A program made the position numbers and the translations under genes. Of a DNA stretch of 64,000 nucleotides, positions 14,301-25,502 are shown in pieces. The stretch is taken from contig OX439050.1 in assembly GCA_949317995.1 (NCBI GenBank), positions 47,741,777 to 47,805,776 on the forward strand, read 5' to 3'. Within the stretch, counting starts at the first letter, position 1. Each line of letters starts with the position of its first letter. The DNA comes from Acholoe squamosa (Eukaryota; Annelida; Polychaeta; Phyllodocida; Polynoidae). The notes below the pieces were generated by a model. The model saw only the letters and a program-made list of their open reading frames with translations, searched no databases and was not told where the DNA came from.

Positions 14301-15213
14301 ATCCAGTTTGTTTATTGATGAATATTGAAGTAGCCTAAAGTAAATTACAGATATACACTCTTGTTGTTCCAAACTAAAAGTTTGTTTTTTTTATTTGTTA
14401 TCCCTCAAGCTGTTTTACTTAAATACGTATTACTTCCCTGCCTCCCTGCCCCAGCTTCATCTGTCCTCCCCATTCTCGTCCATAGATGTCTTCGTGAAAA
14501 TTTTATATGATATATTTTAATCCTTTTACTTGGTATTTATATTCCCCACCTTCACAATTCCACCCTCCATCATCGAAGTAGGCCTATCCCAATTGAACAG
14601 ATAGTGCCTTTTCTCCCAACTTTTATTTTACAAATATATCAGACTCATCAAACAAGTATGCTGAATAACATACATTCTCCAAATGAATGTAACATTAGCT
14701 TTGGGCATGGCGTTAAGCATTCGCTAGCTACTCATTCGTTTGAACCCAGGCCTCCTGGGTCTTTATGTGATATGATAGTCTACTGCTGATCTGCTGCTGC
14801 AACAAGTAAACACCAGCGCCACCTAGTTTGTATTGACCAAACTGTAGGTCCCCTTCTTCATCTGAACAAACCAGCACAAGGGGGCAGTGCCAATGCGACT
14901 TTGTGAGACGATATCTGGGTACCGTTTAAGATCTCATTAAGAATAGATCTAAAGGTTATCAGGTCGTCCTGGTGATGGCGTCAATTTTCAGATATTGTGA
15001 CCTCTGCCTTATGCACAATGTATCATGCTCTGTTGGGGATGGAGAATCATAATCATATGGAAAATTTATAGGATGAAATTGATATCATACCTACTGAACC
15101 CTGGACACTGAGCTGTTAAGTTTAAGGAATTTAGCTAGTTCCTCAATGCTCACAGTATTTAAGTGCACGTCACGTAAACTAGAAAAGATCATCCATATTT
15201 TACATACTACCAT

Positions 15214-15247
<34 letters not shown>

Positions 15248-15892
15248 CATCTATCGTAAATCTACTACAGGAGTGACACATTAAATCAATCATGTATTCC
15301 TAGGACTCCCTAATGCATAAAAGATTTAAATAAAAGTTTCTATTGTGGTAGAAAGTTTAATTTTTTTTTTTTCATGTATCCATGGCAAACCCAACAAAAG
15401 GGGTCCCTGTACAAATATGACCACCCCCAAAATGGTGACTTTCATAGACCTCAGGAATATAATAATAATATAATAAAATCTGTTTCAGCATCAAGACCAT
15501 GGCTAGATACTATGGACCCTGAGTTTCAAAGCATTCTTGAATAGCAATCTAAGAACGGCAGGCAGCCAACCTTTCCAACCCTTGTAGAAGACAATTCTTA
15601 AGCATCCAAAGGTTCTGGGTGATGCCGGAGCAAGAACGTTAGGACCAGTACATCGACCGCTGTTATCTTGGTACATGAGAAACTGGCCTTCATTGGGAAC
15701 CTTTTTTATCTCCAACCTATTGTGCAATCTCTGGCATTTGGCTTTCATGGACCGTTTGCAAAACCTGTAGGTCGTCTGGCACTTCCTGCACACCAAACAT
15801 TATTTTACATTGATGAAAAACATGTAATATGTGGGTGGTGTTTCAGGTGTGGACTTTAAAAGTTTTGAACCTACTAAGAATGTAATATATGA
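9086..15892. other. No gene recognised; simple repeats only
   Basis: I found no credible exon chain. Recognisable items are a (TA)n tract at about 11290-11346, degenerate AAATAAGC repeats at 13660-13830, and a poly(A) run at about 15217-15247. Short frames, including about 15503-15796 on the minus strand, show no domain I recognise. Confidence 0.55.
11290..11346. repeat. (TA)n microsatellite
   Basis: Uninterrupted alternating TA for roughly 55 bp. It explains the poly-Ile/Tyr frames on both strands here. Confidence 0.95.
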
Positions 15893-15994
15893 TGATTATG
15901 CATGCACTAGTGCCTTTTAGGTACTGATAGAGGCACGGGACAGAGCCGAGTTACTCTATCAAGTACCTAAAAGGCAGGCGTGCAAGCATAATCA
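15893..15994. mobile_element. Foldback element
   Basis: The left arm TGATTATGCATGCACTAGTG continuing to TAGGTACTGATAGAG pairs, with a few mismatches, with the right arm CTCTATCAAGTACCTAAAAG continuing to GCATAATCA. Arms are about 40 bp. The roughly 20-bp loop is GC-rich and ends in CCGAG, as in the foldback at 1928. Confidence 0.7.
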
Positions 15995-16162
15995 CTTCAC
16001 ATTGTGTTTATACCACGGTCTGAACCTTTAGGATGCATTAGAATGCATTTTGCATTCACTGACATACAAACATATATATGGTATCCATAGGGTCTCAAAT
16101 ATAAGACTCATCTAACCAAGCACCACGGTCCAGCCCCATGGCCTAATGGACTGTGAGTCCAT

Positions 16163-16617
16163 GGCGGAGCAGTTGCAACTGGATCTCAATCGGGTGACTC
16201 GCTGGTGCGATGCCTATAAGCTCACTATCAATGTAGAAAAATCAAGATAATGTGGTCCTACATTGATAATGCACCTATGGATACCTCAGAATGTGGAGTA
16301 TTCCTTCATGGCAATGAATTAGAGAAAGTGAGTGACTTCTCATATCTAGGAGTGGATATTGACGAGTCACTAAAGTTCAAGAAATTTTGTGCTAAAATTA
16401 TAGGTAATGATAAAGCAAGAATGTACCAAAACTCAAAAAAAATACGGAAATACATAGACACCAATCTGGCGATTGTATTTTATAGGCAAATGATCCTACC
16501 TTCATTTGACTATGGGGATTATAATCACTGATGGCTTCTCGAAACGATGGAAGAAACATCTTCAAACATTGCAAAACCACTGTCTGCAAACATGCCTACG
16601 TGTTATTAACACTACAG
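16163..16617 (+). pseudogene. Non-LTR retrotransposon (LINE) 3' fragment, 5' portion
   Basis: Broken frames encode pieces typical of the C-terminal end of a LINE reverse transcriptase: a DLNRVTRWC...LTINVEKS segment followed by a stop, then FSYLGVDID...LKFKKF, then a WKKHLQTLQNHCL segment in another frame. Several stops and at least one frameshift show decay. The reading frame is interrupted at 16617 by the Harbinger element and resumes at 25503. The clade (CR1/Jockey-like) is not determinable by eye. Confidence 0.75.
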
Positions 16618-16800
16618 GAGGTCGTTGCACAAACAGCTAGATCTCGTTGTTAAAAAAAAGCCCAAATCAGCGAGATTCAGAAAGAGGTTTTTTTATAACC
16701 GTTGCACAAATGTTTCTGCCTTTCCACAGTTAGACTCGTTATGATTCTCGCTGTGATTTTCTCGCTGTTACCGATGTCCATAGCACAGCGAGAAAAAAAA
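16618..16800. repeat. Left terminal inverted repeat and subterminal motif cluster
   Basis: Outer TIR GAGGTCGTTGCACAA is followed by a second CCGTTGCACAA (about 16679) and several CTCGCTGT / ACAGCGAGA motifs in both orientations. They probably act as transposase or Myb-partner binding sites; that role is inferred from family knowledge. Confidence 0.7.
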
Positions 16801-16919
16801 GCCGGAGACCCTCGTAACTTGACCTAATTGAAGGAGAACGTCACTTCCGGCAAGGAAGGCGGGTCCGTGTTTACATGGTGTGTGGGCTTCGCTGTTTTGG
16901 ACGTAGCCGCTGACTGAAA

Positions 16920-19900
16920 ATGGAATTCCACTCGGCGGATGTAAGTATTGAAAGAACAAAATAGCCCATAATGACCCTCTTTTCAAGTAGAACTCATATG
17001 ACTTTAAGCAGGTAGCTGTCTTTGTCTTTTTCTGCTGTGAAGTCGTTTTCTTCTATGTACACGTTGGGCGATAATAGGGTAAAACAACCTTGCTGTATGC
17101 AATTTTTTTTATCTCTGTCACCCTTGCTCAGAAATAAAAGTGGAAGATAATCTTAGAGCATTTTTTCTCTTCCACTGGGGTAGAGTCCATGCATGAGAGG
17201 GTTTTTTATTTTATTTCTTGCCCCCAACATATAGAAATATGGACCTCTCCTTTCTTTCTCTGGTTTTATGATATTTTCCTTGAGCCATTCTTTATTAGAG
17301 TTATTTATTTTATTCTTTTATTTTCAGGAGCCCAGTAAGTATGCTGCTTCAACAAGTGAAGACTCGGATGAAGGGCAGGACATGGACCTACCGGACATCT
17401 TGAGGACGGGTTACGACAGTGGAGAGGAGGAGGAAAACGAGGAGGGGGAAGATGGAGATAATGGCGATGAAGAATACCAATACGAGGTAGAAGAATCTAG
17501 CTCTGTTTCTTCTGAAGGTAGCTCATCTAAACCACCACCCAAGAAAACTAAGAAATCCACTCCTACCCCTTCTACCTCATCTAACTTAACTTCGTGCGGT
17601 ACAGCCAGGTCGAGGGACCTTTTCTGGACTGAAAATGAACACAGAGCCTTGTTCTTCGTATGTTTGAACCAGAAAGCTCTGTTACGTGCTAGAGGAAAGG
17701 ACAGCTATCGTCTAAACAGAGAAGGATGGGACACAGTAATGGGTGAGTTTTACATCTTTTCTCTCCTTTTCTTAAAATTTACAGCAGTTGAGACCTAAAA
17801 ATATATCAAGAACCATGCTCTGTCCTTATCCCTTTGTAGCTTGTATATTTCTTTTTCTTTCTTTCTTCCCTTTATTTTAAAAGTAAATTGAATTTTTAAA
17901 TGAAACTTCTATTTTAATTTTTTTTCCTCAGCCACTGTCAACAGCATCAAAAATTCAAACCGTGACCTTGACAAGACCAGAAATCACGTTAATGACTACT
18001 TCTACAAGGTCAAAGCCAAGGTAAGCTTTCTAAGTTATTTCTCTGTGCTTTTCTATAAATAAGATATGACGTAAAAAGCAAGAATTACCTTCCCTTCTTC
18101 AGTCACCTTTCAATGGATATCCTATGCCTTGTCGTCATGTCAGGTGATATGAATGGGTATAACTAGGTCACACTACTCTTTACATAACATAACGTAAGAA
18201 CAGTCTGACGATTCACAACAGAATTTTTAATTTGTCTCTTCTCATCTCGTCCTTTTTTTATTGTTTGTGTGCTAAGATAAAACAAGACCTTTTTTTCCCC
18301 CTGAAAGAACGAGGAAATGCTGGAGCTGATTGACAAGGGGCATCAAGTCGAGGGGTGCACCTTCGTTGAAGTCATGTGCCTCAAGTACAAGGGGGTTCAT
18401 CGCATTGCCGGTAAGAAAAATTCAAACTTTCGTCTCTCCTCTCTCAGAAGCTATGTGATGCACACAAAAAAAAAGACACCTTACCTTCTCATATCTTTTT
18501 CCTCTCTCTTGTGCTAAGAGTCCTCGTAATAATCACGAACCTTCTCTGCTTAGCCTTTCCTTGTTATAATAAACCAAAAAAAATAAAGTACTTTCCTACA
18601 CTTCACCTTTTTGCCTTGACAACCCTTCTCTCGTTTAATTATCCTTATAATTTCTTTTTTTTTTCTCTCCAGACACGGGAGGCCGAGTGCTGTATTATAC
18701 AGACAAAGTCGAGGAGGAACGGAAAAAAAGGAAGCTAAAACAGTCTCCTTTGGGCAAAAAGAAACCGACAGGTGCAGGTCCTTCGCCGGGTAAGATACTG
18801 GTGGTTCCAACGGACGATGAGCTGTTGTCTGAAAATGTAATGGACTTCCCTGTAGTGAAGAAAGCGCAACCTGTCCAGACGAAGAAAACTCCAGTAAAGA
18901 AAGCAGTTGTCACCAAGAAAAAAAAACCCTCTCCCGCAAAAAAATCCCCGGCGGTTAGTTCTAAGGCAGGTGTTAAAAAGGTTCCAGTGTCCAAGGCAGT
19001 CCCAAATAAAGCAGACTCATCGAAGGCGCGTACCAATAAGGCCCTTACCTCGAAGACAGCTGCTTCTAAGGGAGGGACCTCTAAGGTCGGTGTCTCACAG
19101 TCTACATCTGTAGCAGAAACCAAAACTTTTAAGAAGCCGGGAAGGCGGGCTGTTCGTAACGTGGCTTCTCTTCAAATCGACCTCACAACAGATGACATGG
19201 AAGTAGACATAGTAGAACGTGAAGACGCCGATGAAGTTGATGTAGTTGACCTTACAGGCATAAAACAACAATTGCCTTACACTTCTATCCCAAAATCCGA
19301 TTCCTCTAAGTCAGAAGGTCCTTCCCCTAAAGGAAAAGCAGCACTGCTAGAAGGTCGGAGACGTAGCCCACAGTTAGCAGGACATAAAGCAGAACCGCCC
19401 AAGACGAACAAGAAGTTGACCTTTTCTTCTGGGGAACCGTCTCAAGACACAGCTGGAGAAGACGGTGGGCAGATGTTCCAGGTATCTTCAGCAATGGAAA
19501 CTCGCCTCGCAAAGATAGAATCTCTTGTTATCAGCATGGAAGAAAACCGACGGGCATCAGAGGAAAATCTTACGTCTGTTTTGAGGAGGTGTGCAGATGT
19601 GCTGGAGAACATTCAGGGTCAGAGGGAAGCAGTCATAAACACTCAAGCCATATCAAGCCGAAATGTGGCGCAGCTGATAAACGGTAAGTTTGGGGTAGCA
19701 AAACAACCGGGTCCAGAAAAAAGATACAGTGTAAATTTCATTGCTTTCAGGCACACAAGATTTTTGATGTGTTCTCTCGTTCTGTGAAAACTAAACAGGC
19801 AATTTCTACATTTTATTATCATAACAAAAAATATTTCAATGAAGAAGGTACACATGAAAGTGACATGTCCAGACCAGAGATGAGAAAAACTAAAATTCTG

Positions 19901-21719
19901 TTGTGTTATTAAAAAAAATATTGTTTGTTTAAAGTTTTCTGTCTTTTCTGTCTTCACAGTATGTGGAAAGCTGATTCATTTGACGGAAGGCCGCCAATTG
20001 CCTTTGGAGAAGGTGACTGAATCCAGCCAGACACCCGATTTACCACATCTAGTGACCCAACCTCTCGCAGTCCAGGAGAGCACCTCAGGCCAGTTGAAAG
20101 GTAGGTTTCTAGTCTGGTTTCTCTTCTATGTGACATCGGGCTTCCCTAGCCCACTTAAAAGGGTGTTTTTCTCCTCTTTTCTATCCCCTCTTATGTGTGT
20201 GGTGCACATATGCGTGGGAACTTACACATTCCTTTGTTAAATTGTGTGATGTAGTTCTCCCCATGAATATGACCTTAGCTGTCGAAATGCCGTTAAAAAT
20301 CTATCACTCAATCACTCTATGTGACATGTTTCTTGGGAGGGGGTTTCCTTGAGCATAACTAAGTGTCACATTTGTCTGTCACTTAAAACCTGACATGTCT
20401 TCACCTGGCTGTCATAAGAAGAAAGAAAATAAATACACCAAATATCCTCTCGCTCTTACATTTTCTTGTTGTGTTTTCCAGTTGTGTCGTTGGATGGGCC
20501 TAGCACAGACAACTCCACCTTGCTTCATGTTAATGATGACGGAAGGCTCGTTGTGGGTCCTTCTGTTCAAGCGGGGTCTCATCTCTCTCTCTTCAAGGCA
20601 GACTATATCCCAAGTGGACCTCAACCGGGTTCTAGTACAACAACAGAGGCAGAGCATCCAGGGGACCAAGAGGACACACAAGACGTGGGTATGACATTAG
20701 CTGCACAACAGTCATCTGCCCAAGACCTACAGTCCTCACAAGAGGGTGCTCCAACACAACAAGAAACGACAGAAGAGGCAGAAGCTATTTTGGACAAAGA
20801 CGGCACGCTACAGGAAGGTGAAATAAAAATCGACACAGAACAGCCAGGCACAGGGGAGGACCAGACCACACAACAGCCGCCTGCAGTGAATATAGAGCCC
20901 ATAGAAGAGCCCAGCACAGGAGAGGAACAGACCACAGAAGAGCCCGGCTCAACAGAGCACAAGACAGAAGAGCCAGGCGCAGCAGCGCAGCAGACAGAAG
21001 AGCCAGGCTCAGAAGAGCACCAGATGGAAGAAGGGACAGCAGAGCACCAGACCAATGAACAGGCAGCTGCTACAGAGCAAGAGACCACACAAAAAACAGC
21101 TGCCACAGAGCACCTTACCACAGAACACTTGTCAAAAGGTGAAAATCACACCACACAAGAAGTACCAGTTTCACAAGACATAAAACCTGTGGAGTCAGCA
21201 GGAACAGACCTACAGACCACACATACGCATGTAGAACAAGGTACTTTGGCCTCGGCAACGACTACCCTTAACACAGACAATTCTAATTCTAATGATTCTC
21301 TCTTGGGTGTCACCTCAGATGTGCATGAAGGAACTTTGGGATTGGGTATCATAATAGGATCTAGTGCAAGAACTAGATTGCGCCCCATAAAAGAACATTT
21401 TCATTCCACTCGACACAACATAGATTTGACGGAGGGCTCTGTGGCTGTGTATTGCAAATACCTTAAAGAGGGAACAACAAAACCTCATCAGAGTCCAGAA
21501 AACAGCGCAGTACTGGAAGCTGCAAAGACGTTAGGTAGCATGCATTTGGCTACAGACAATGATAACCCATCTCCAGAGGAGGAGAAAGCACAGGAAGTTT
21601 CCCAGGAGGAGGAAGAAAGGCCAGGCCCTTTGACAAGGAAGAGGGTGGCTGGCAACGGCAGTAACAGAACAAATAAGAAACCTAAGCGAGGGAGGGGAGG
21701 AAAGGTGACAAGGAAATAA
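16920..21719 (+). CDS. Large Myb/SANT-like protein of the Harbinger element (7 exons, 1005 aa)
   Basis: Exons 16920-16940, 17328-17742, 17932-18020, 18308-18410, 18673-19683, 19960-20100 and 20482-21719 join by GT-AG introns into 3,018 nt with one stop. Residues about 8-75 are acidic and Ser-rich. A Myb/SANT (trihelix) domain runs about 105-210, with tryptophans near 107 (LFWTENEH) and 141 (EGWDTVM), then KTRNHVNDYF and a CTFVEVMCLKYKG helix. A Lys/Ala/Ser-rich histone-H1-like stretch lies at about 235-370, a predicted coiled coil (METRLAKIESLV...) at about 480-545, Glu/Thr/Gln-rich imperfect repeats built on TEEPG at about 640-740, and a basic nuclear-localisation-like C terminus (KKPKRGRGG). 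It probably binds the element's ends and brings the transposase to the nucleus, as smaller Harbinger partners do; this is inference. An ATG seven codons before the first donor was chosen because exon 2 joins it in phase 0. A SINE sits in intron 6. Confidence 0.82.
20137..20315 (+). mobile_element. SINE copy 1 (in intron 6 of the large Harbinger gene)
   Basis: Begins CGGGCTTCCCTAGCCCAC, contains GAATATGACCTTAGCTGTCG and ends in an ATCACTCAATCAC tail. It is flanked by a perfect 12-bp target-site duplication TCTATGTGACAT (20125-20136 and 20316-20327). Homologous copies lie at 27716-27896 and 42598-42658. It postdates the Harbinger element. Confidence 0.88.
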
Positions 21720-22395
21720 AAAAAGTATCACATGGTGTGTTTCTCCAGGATAAAGTTGATACCTAAGTCAAAGAGAACATTTTTTTTGTTCAACCTTTTT
21801 TTTTGTCTGTTCATGACCGTCACTTCTTCACTGAGATGGAAATACCATGTTTGTTATGCTTCAGTTAAAGTAAAATCTCAGGTCTTATTTTTTCTGCCTT
21901 TCGTCATAGACGATTGAGATCTATAAGCATTAACATCCAAGACATTTAAAAGTGCCTTCATATATACAGCATGTGGTATGATTAAGACCACCGTTCATAA
22001 GGAGTGTAACATCAAGGGAATTTCATCTACAAATAGGTATAAGAGTTGTTGAAGGCAAACATTAAAGGTGTCTGCTCACAATCTTTAGAATTTCTTTTTT
22101 AAATAAAAATTGTGTCCTTGAACCTTATCTTTCCCTTATTCTTTCTTCCTACTTTTAAAAGAATGATTTTCCTTAAGAAAGAAAACATATTATACAGTAA
22201 ACAATTACAGTTAATAATTAAATCTAAATATAATGTCAAAGAAAAATGAAAAGAAAAGTCGAAATATTACTTTCCATGAAAGAACGAGACTTGAACAAAC
22301 AAACCTCGTTGTGCACAGGGGGCGCCACTGTGCACAGTAAGAGTGACGTCATTTTTGGTACGTCGTAAGCTACAGAAAGAGAGGAATAAGCGGAC
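21720..22395. other. Intergenic spacer between the two Myb-like genes of the Harbinger element
   Basis: An AATAAA overlaps the stop codon of the large gene and another lies near 22103. The region just upstream of the next gene has a short palindrome, CTGTGCAC around GGGGGCGCCA (about 22310-22338), near its likely promoter. No reading frame of note. Confidence 0.5.
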
Positions 22396-23205
22396 ATGGA
22401 GAGCAAAAAAGTGAAGGTGAGCACAAATAAAACATTAATGTGTCCATATTTTTCCCCAGGAAGGATAAAGTAAACAGAAATAGCCATATTACCTCCCTGA
22501 AAGGAGTCTAAGTCATAGGCCACCCGCCCCCACTTTCACGACGTTGCACAACGAGAAAATGCACGCAACGAGATTAGCATGACAAATCTTGTTGTGTTAC
22601 CGGTATTATGACACTTTAAACCTCCTTCTGCCTGCCTGCTATATTTCTTTTATGTGACACTTCATTGGGGAATAAGAGGGACCAAATGGGTTAAGCTTTT
22701 AATGGAGAATAGTTTTTCTTTTATTTCTTATGCACAGGTTACCCTTAGGAAGCCCATTCCAAAAAGGAAGAAGATGCAGATGATACTTAAACCAGTGGGA
22801 GATGTTTCATGTGATTCCATGGCTTCTACCGTAGAGTACATTCCACAGAACTCAGAGAACCCTGTAATAGACCATGACAATGAGACATTAGTGGGGGAAG
22901 CTAGTGCTGCAGCTGACCAAGAGTCTAATGCTAGCTCCTCAGACAGCGAGGACGAAGACCTGCCTCTGTGTGAGGATGTTCCTATTAACCGAGAGAGATG
23001 GTCCAAGCAGGAGGTTAAGGCGTTGATGGACGCTATCAATACAAACAGGCCTGCTTTGAAGTACCACTTCTCTGGGACTGGAGGGGGCCGTGATATCAGG
23101 AGGCAGGCTTGGAGAGACGTTGCACGTGAGTCATGTGATAAATCTTGTGTATGTGAGTTTATTCCACACCCAAAAAAAAGAAACAAACACACATTTTACT
23201 CATGA
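22396..23205 (+). CDS. Short Myb/SANT-like protein of the Harbinger element (2 exons, possibly truncated)
   Basis: Exon 1 (22396-22416) is ATG plus six codons, the same length as exon 1 of the large gene, and has a phase-0 donor. Exon 2 starts at 22738 after CACAG. The protein has a basic segment (PIPKRKK), an acidic Ser-rich segment and the first part of a Myb/SANT domain: RWSKQEVKALMDAI, then a tryptophan in RQAWRDVA. A good donor at 23126 interrupts the domain at exactly the place and phase (1) used by the large gene after WDTVM, but I find no matching downstream exon before the convergent transposase gene. Read-through gives 162 aa with a short Lys-rich tail. It may be a truncated duplicate, a natural short isoform, or an original partner gene that lost its 3' exons. 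Its 3' end overlaps the likely poly(A) signal of the transposase (TTTATT on plus, 23157). Confidence 0.62.
22541..22580. repeat. Internal TIR-like motif within intron 1 of the short Myb gene
   Basis: CGTTGCACAACGAGAAAATG is followed by CAACGAGATTAGC. The right terminus read inward has CCGTTGCACAAT then CACGAGATTAGC. The shared pieces suggest an internal copy of the terminal binding motifs or a remnant end of a related element. Confidence 0.55.
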
Positions 23206-23419
23206 AGAATTTTTAATGTGGACTTAGACGCTGCTACTTGAGTTAACTGTTTCTAGCTGTGCGTGTAACATAACAAGGACAAGCAGACTTACTTTGCATG
23301 CATACATTTGATGGTAGGAACTTAAGAATTATTTCTGATTTACTACAAGATGACGGTTTATATACAATTGAACTATTTACATAAGTCATGCTGATACAAG
23401 TGCTGTCAGGACACAGAAT

Positions 23420-25194
23420 TCAGAAGTAATTTTGGCAGTAGTCATTCCTGAAGGCCTTGATGCGGTTGTTTTCTTGTTCCCTTGTGCGCTGCCTGGGCTG
23501 AAGAAGGGGAAGCCTGACTGGAGTCCATGGATCAGCGGGGTCGTCCACTATGCGGATTCCATGATCTAGGGCGACATTATGGAGACACACGCAGCTTGTG
23601 ATGATCTCTGAACACCTTTTAGGCTTGTGCCGGAGGTACCCAGCAGAGGAGTCAAGTATTCTGAAATTTTCATGAAAAAAAAAATGTAAAAAAAAAAATT
23701 AGAAGTTCAAGGAGTAGGACTGATTACAAATTTTCCCAAGTTTTCCATGCTGGTATAAAAAAAAAGGGGTTCTCTGTGTGAAAACAAAAGGAAAGAGAAA
23801 AGAAGAAAGGGACATAAGGCCTTTCTTACCTCCACCGCTGTTTCAGGATCCATATGCTCTGTTCCACCCTGACACGACTCTTCTTGTGCCACTTGTTGAA
23901 GGCTGTTATCTTAGGCGACGTCTCATCCTTGAATGGAGTGAAGAGGTTGCGACGTAGGCCATACCTAGAAAAAATGTTTATTTTCACTTAAAAAACCCCT
24001 ATAAAATACAGCAAACTAAGGGAGAAATAATATTTCTGTTGTGCTGATTATTAACAGATGGCTTCTTTGTCTGGAACAAACATTTCTTTTTTTAATCTAT
24101 GGTGACAAAACAGACAAAAAAATTACTCACCCTGAGTCTCCAAGCAGGACGAAGTCTCCCCATTTCTCCTCCTCCAGCTCATCCCCTACCGGGCTGCAAG
24201 CCAAAGCGTATGAGTCGTGGACAGAGCCAGGGAAACGTGGATCGGCAAATATTATCCTCTTGTCGTAGTCACACACTATCTGAAGGAAGAAATAGACTAG
24301 AGTGAGAAAGCTGAAGAAATAAAATACATTCCTTACATGTTTCTTTTTATTTCATTGTCATAAACAAAAATTGTACGAAATATATAAAAGAAATTAAAAA
24401 TAAAAATAAAACATGAACAGAATACTTACTGTGGTATTGATAGAGTGATATCCGTTCCGATTCACATACGAGCTCTCGTTGTCTGAGGGGCACTGAATGG
24501 GGATATGGGTCCCATCCACGAATCCAAAAACGAAGGGGGTCTTCTGCTCAATCTCTTCTCCCCCGTTCCTTTTTACCTTGTGACGGTACAGCTTGAGAGC
24601 TGCTTGGAGCTTTGCCTCAAAACTGTTAGGCCATCTGATGAACTTGTTCCGGTTGCGGTAGAAGAACCCAGCCACATCCTTCACAGAGTTGCAGACTACA
24701 GACTTAGAGACCTTCTGTGAATCCCCAGTCAAGCTATAGAAGCTACCCGTGGCGAAATAGCGAATAACTAAGCAGAACTGCAAAAGAAAAAGAAATCAGT
24801 CTTTTTACATTGACGTACATGAAGAAGGATTTTTTTGCAGGACTCTATAGAAAATTAAGAAGAGGACTAAGACATGAATTTTATATGGGGGATCCCTGTG
24901 AACCCCCCCCCCCTAGCGTATGGAATGTTTTTTTTTTAATGAAACTAACCAAAGACAGACAAGTGAGGGGAGAGATAAGGTTCGATACATTACCCTGTCA
25001 ATGTAGGACAGCCCTCCTCCACGTTTGGAGCCCTTAAACTTGCTGAAGAGATTGTAGTCCTCTACCAGCTCCTTGACAACCTCTTTGCTCAACCGGTAAC
25101 GGGCAACAAACTCATCATCAGTGAAAAGAGTAAAGGGAGTGTCCCTTTTCTTACATTTCCTCCTCTTTCTTCCTAGTCTATCCCTGTCTGCCAT
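23420..25194 (-). CDS. PIF/Harbinger DDE transposase (HARBI1-like), 5 exons, 357 aa
   Basis: Minus-strand exons 25194-24994, 24777-24430, 24279-24131, 23964-23830 and 23660-23420 join in frame into 1,074 nt. Residues 1-70 are basic with a helical segment (YRLSKEVVKELVEDY). A helix-turn-helix-like part follows (RYFATGSFYSLTGDSQKVSK). The DDE_Tnp_4 core shows VDGTHIPIQCP (D155), DPRFPGSVHDS (D205), LGDSGYGLR and VRVEQSIWILKQRW (E267); these are the expected catalytic acids. HARBI1-type proteins are about 350 aa, so this is full length with no stop or frameshift. It would cut and reinsert the element at short CWG/TWA-like targets. The start is the ATG following a GKMADRD context; upstream frame extends but has no better ATG. 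It is convergent with the Myb-like genes. Confidence 0.92.
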
Positions 25195-25324
25195 TTTGCC
25201 GAGTTCAAATTTCCCTCCTATACTCTGGTTCCAGTGCGAAATGTCACAGCTAGACTCCCCATAGGGACCAATGTTAAACAACCAAAAGGCAGTACGTCGA
25301 GAGTAACTGCCTTTTTTTTTCTAG

Positions 25325-25502
25325 CTGTTGACATAAAAAAGTCGACACAACGAGTTTATCAGAACGAGAAAATGATTGTGCAACGGTTTTATTCTCGTTG
25401 TGCAAAAAGTGGAGGACAAAAACAGCGAGAAAATGTTTGTGCAACGGTAGAGGCAAAACACAGCGAGAAGAGAGCTAATCTCGTGGATTGTGCAACGGCC
25501 TC
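25325..25502. repeat. Right terminal inverted repeat and subterminal motif cluster
   Basis: ATTGTGCAACGG, TTCTCGTTGTGCAA, ACAGCGAGAAAATG, TTTGTGCAACGG and CACAGCGAGAAG occur in succession. The outermost TTGTGCAACGGCCTC is the reverse complement of the left terminus with one mismatch. Flanking trinucleotide is CTG at 25503-25505. Confidence 0.75.

Larger units (their letters stand above)
16618..25502. mobile_element. Complete PIF/Harbinger DNA transposon carrying three genes
   Basis: The element spans 8,885 bp. Its left terminus GAGGTCGTTGCACAA is matched by the reverse complement of the right terminus, GAGGCCGTTGCACAA, and both ends carry subterminal GTTGCACAA and ACAGCGAGAAA motifs. The flanking trinucleotides are CAG on the left and CTG on the right, compatible with a CWG-type 3-bp duplication that has since changed at its middle base. 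Removing the element and one trinucleotide restores the host LINE frame. Inside are a DDE transposase (-) near the right end and two Myb/SANT-like genes (+). Known two-gene Harbinger elements encode a transposase plus one Myb-like partner used for nuclear import and terminal binding; this one has an extra, large gene. All frames of the transposase and the large gene are open, so it looks recently active. Confidence 0.88.

Noticed and set aside
14704-14756. tRNA-like A/B box pair
   Set aside because: GTTTGAACCC resembles a B box, but the rest does not form arms; too weak to call.
15503-15859. Overlapping 97- and 63-codon frames on opposite strands
   Set aside because: Neither shows a recognisable domain and both end without splice context.
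18695-19123. Open frames opposite the large Harbinger gene (also 20621-21121 and 22728-23192 on the minus strand)
   Set aside because: They mirror the composition of the plus-strand gene, have no domain of their own and lack splice structure.
22654-22737. Upstream in-frame ATG at 22654 as start of the short Myb-like gene
   Set aside because: A strong acceptor (CACAG) lies at 22737 and an exon 1 with matching phase and the same length as in the large gene lies at 22396.
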